Positions 62,627-64,000 of a DNA stretch of 64,000 bases are shown here, piece by piece. A program made the position numbers and the translations under genes. Positions within the stretch are counted from its first letter, which is position 1. Every line of letters starts with the position of its first letter. The notes beneath the pieces were generated by a model that did no database searches, was not told the origin of the DNA, and worked only from the letters and a program-made list of their open reading frames with translations. Source of the DNA: Tuctoria greenei (lineage: Eukaryota > Streptophyta > Magnoliopsida > Poales > Poaceae); NCBI GenBank assembly GCA_036927565.1, contig JAYESD010000001.1:254291097-254355096 (forward strand). The letters are read 5' to 3'.

Positions 62627-63928
62627 TGGGAAAAAATTCTAACCCTTATGTTAAGGTTGCACTATTAGTGGCCCGTAAAGTGATGCAGATCCACGATTAG
62701 AGATACAACATGTCTCGTTCATGCAAATCATGAGTTTCTAGAGTTAGCCTGCCAGCACCAGAAAGGACAACGACATGCCATGATCAAAGCTAAGCAGCCT
62801 CGATGCATTCTACTTATAAACCAACCTTCCAACAACGGTAGGAAATTACTACCGCCAAGAAATCACGCGCGAAGCAGCATGCAAGCAGTTACCTTAACGA
62901 CATTGAGGCATTCAGAATCACCAAAAGAAAAGAAAAAACATGGAACCTGTCACCACCCTGGCCCCGATTCATCCTTGGCACCCGCACTAACTGAAACAAA
63001 GAAATCGAAATTATGTCCTATGAGCACCCCTAATAATAAATACTTCCTCTGTTATGAAATAAATGAGGACAGAAAATCTAGTTCAAAATAGCTGTCTTTG
63101 TCATAATACATTTCAGTTTCAGTTGACATAAATCTATGATTTATTTGTGAACGTCTGTTAACTATCTATTTGGCATTGAACAGATACTTAATGACCTTCA
63201 ACCTGCATCAGACCTTCTCCTCTCTCTATCTCTGTCACCTGATTCTCTCACCCACGTTGGTCACCTTAACCCCTTCCCCTGGTCATTCTCAACAAGTTCC
63301 CCAGCGTTGCCCCCTCCCACTACAAACTCCCCCACCTCCCACCATTCTTTGGCTGGTCTCTTTGTGGGATCCATACCACTCCCCTATCATCTTTGTTATT
63401 TCTTACGCTACTACTATCGAGCTGACCTACTACTTCTAGATTCTCCTTCTATGGTCGGAGCTCGTGGAGCTCGCGCAAAAACCATACCTTCTAAAACATC
63501 AATAAGATTTTCTTGTCGAATTAAATCACCTCTGATTTAAACAGATTGAAATCAGATGTGATTTCAGCTAATTGAATAATATTACATACAAAATAAGATG
63601 ATTGAAAATCCATCATCGATTTGATGTACCAGAGTCCTCGGAAATCATTGAAATGCAGATTTAGTTGCATAGTAGGGGATAGATCTCACCTCTGAGCTGC
63701 GCCTTGAGGCAGCATGGGTGTGGGTGGGGTGGGCCGCAGTCTGGTTCATCATGTGCATACATTACATGTATTAAATCATTGTTTATTTAACATAACAATT
63801 GTTGGATGATTAGATATTAAGATGAGGGTAAAATGTTGAACATAGAAAAATACCTGAAGCTGTCTTATAACATTTGCCACTTTCAGCTCCTATTACAAAT
63901 GAGCATTTTTTACATAATAAGAACATCA

Positions 63929-63978
<50 letters not shown>

Positions 63979-64000
63979 GAAACACGTGAACACGGTTTCA
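62627..64000. repeat. Right arm, cut by window end (unit E)
   Basis: MITE-like element at 63043-63188; S1/S2 type throughout (ttcttacgct, gagctgacc). CA tract at about 63933-63972. The point where a fused junction or poly-G would lie is outside the window. Confidence 0.58.

Larger units (their letters stand above)
1..64000. repeat. Tandem array of a composite ~11.9-kb transposon-derived unit
   Basis: The same ordered set of modules recurs head to tail through the whole window. The CACTA-B terminus ends at 193, 20806, 32788, 44675 and 56633, so the intervals are 20613, 11982, 11887 and 11958 bp. The first interval equals one unit plus two extra copies of a 4.33-kb internal segment. Copies differ by scattered substitutions, small indels and microsatellite length, and all modules keep the same orientation. 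The array enters and leaves the window, so its full size is unknown. Confidence 0.93.
56634..64000. repeat. Unit E, partial
   Basis: The left 7.4 kb of a further unit, cut by the window end in the right-arm CA repeat. It matches the start of unit A almost base for base, apart from a 50-bp deletion in CACTA-A after 61598 and scattered changes. Confidence 0.88.

Noticed and set aside
1..64000. CRISPR array or other prokaryotic repeat system
   Set aside because: The repeats are kilobase-scale, contain plant transposon signatures and have no short repeat-spacer structure.

Overview
The window is nuclear plant DNA, most likely from a grass. It has no operons, RNA genes or intact host gene. Instead it holds CACTA-type DNA transposon ends (CACTACAAGAA termini with ccgtcgg/ccgacgg subterminal motifs), a Ty1/copia LTR with the usual plant primer-binding site TGGTATCAGAGC, Ty3/gypsy protease remnants, MITE-like elements and long CA/GT runs. 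The species cannot be fixed from the sequence; the GC-rich captured segments and the CACTA style suggest Poaceae. I found no intact transposase, reverse transcriptase or integrase.

Layout: the whole window is one direct tandem array of a composite unit of about 11.9 kb. I set unit borders at the recurring CACTA-B terminus (193, 20806, 32788, 44675, 56633). This gives the tail of a previous unit (1-193), unit A (194-20806), unit B (20807-32788), unit C (32789-44675), unit D (44676-56633) and a partial unit E (56634-64000). Unit A is longer because a 4.33-kb internal segment is present three times (junctions near 7824 and 12167). Unit E starts almost identically to unit A at an offset of about 56.4 kb. 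The stretch at about 15.6-25.8 kb recurs at about 39.5-49.65 kb, exactly 23.87 kb away, which is a dimeric higher-order repeat.

Each unit reads in + orientation: left arm a (with a MITE-like element); a small conserved ORF; a minus-strand Ty3/gypsy remnant (LTR-like segment plus protease region); a minus-strand Ser/Thr-rich coding remnant; left arm b-c-d; a decayed exon of a CID-domain (RNA polymerase II CTD-interacting, RPRD1/Rtt103-like) gene; an inverted copy of segment d with CA repeats; a 1.58-kb non-autonomous CACTA element (CACTA-A, seven copies in all) holding a GC-rich, probably captured segment; the right arm, which repeats segments a and b-c-d in opposite orientation; a copia LTR, primer-binding site and gag pseudogene lacking pol; unclassified retroelement-like DNA; and the 3' terminal region of a second CACTA family (CACTA-B).

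Nothing here forms a working pathway. The interest is structural: a chimeric transposon/gene-fragment unit amplified as a macrosatellite, with inverted arms inside each unit, nested amplification, and signs of unequal exchange inside CACTA-A. All similarity statements are by-eye alignments between copies; no database search was possible.
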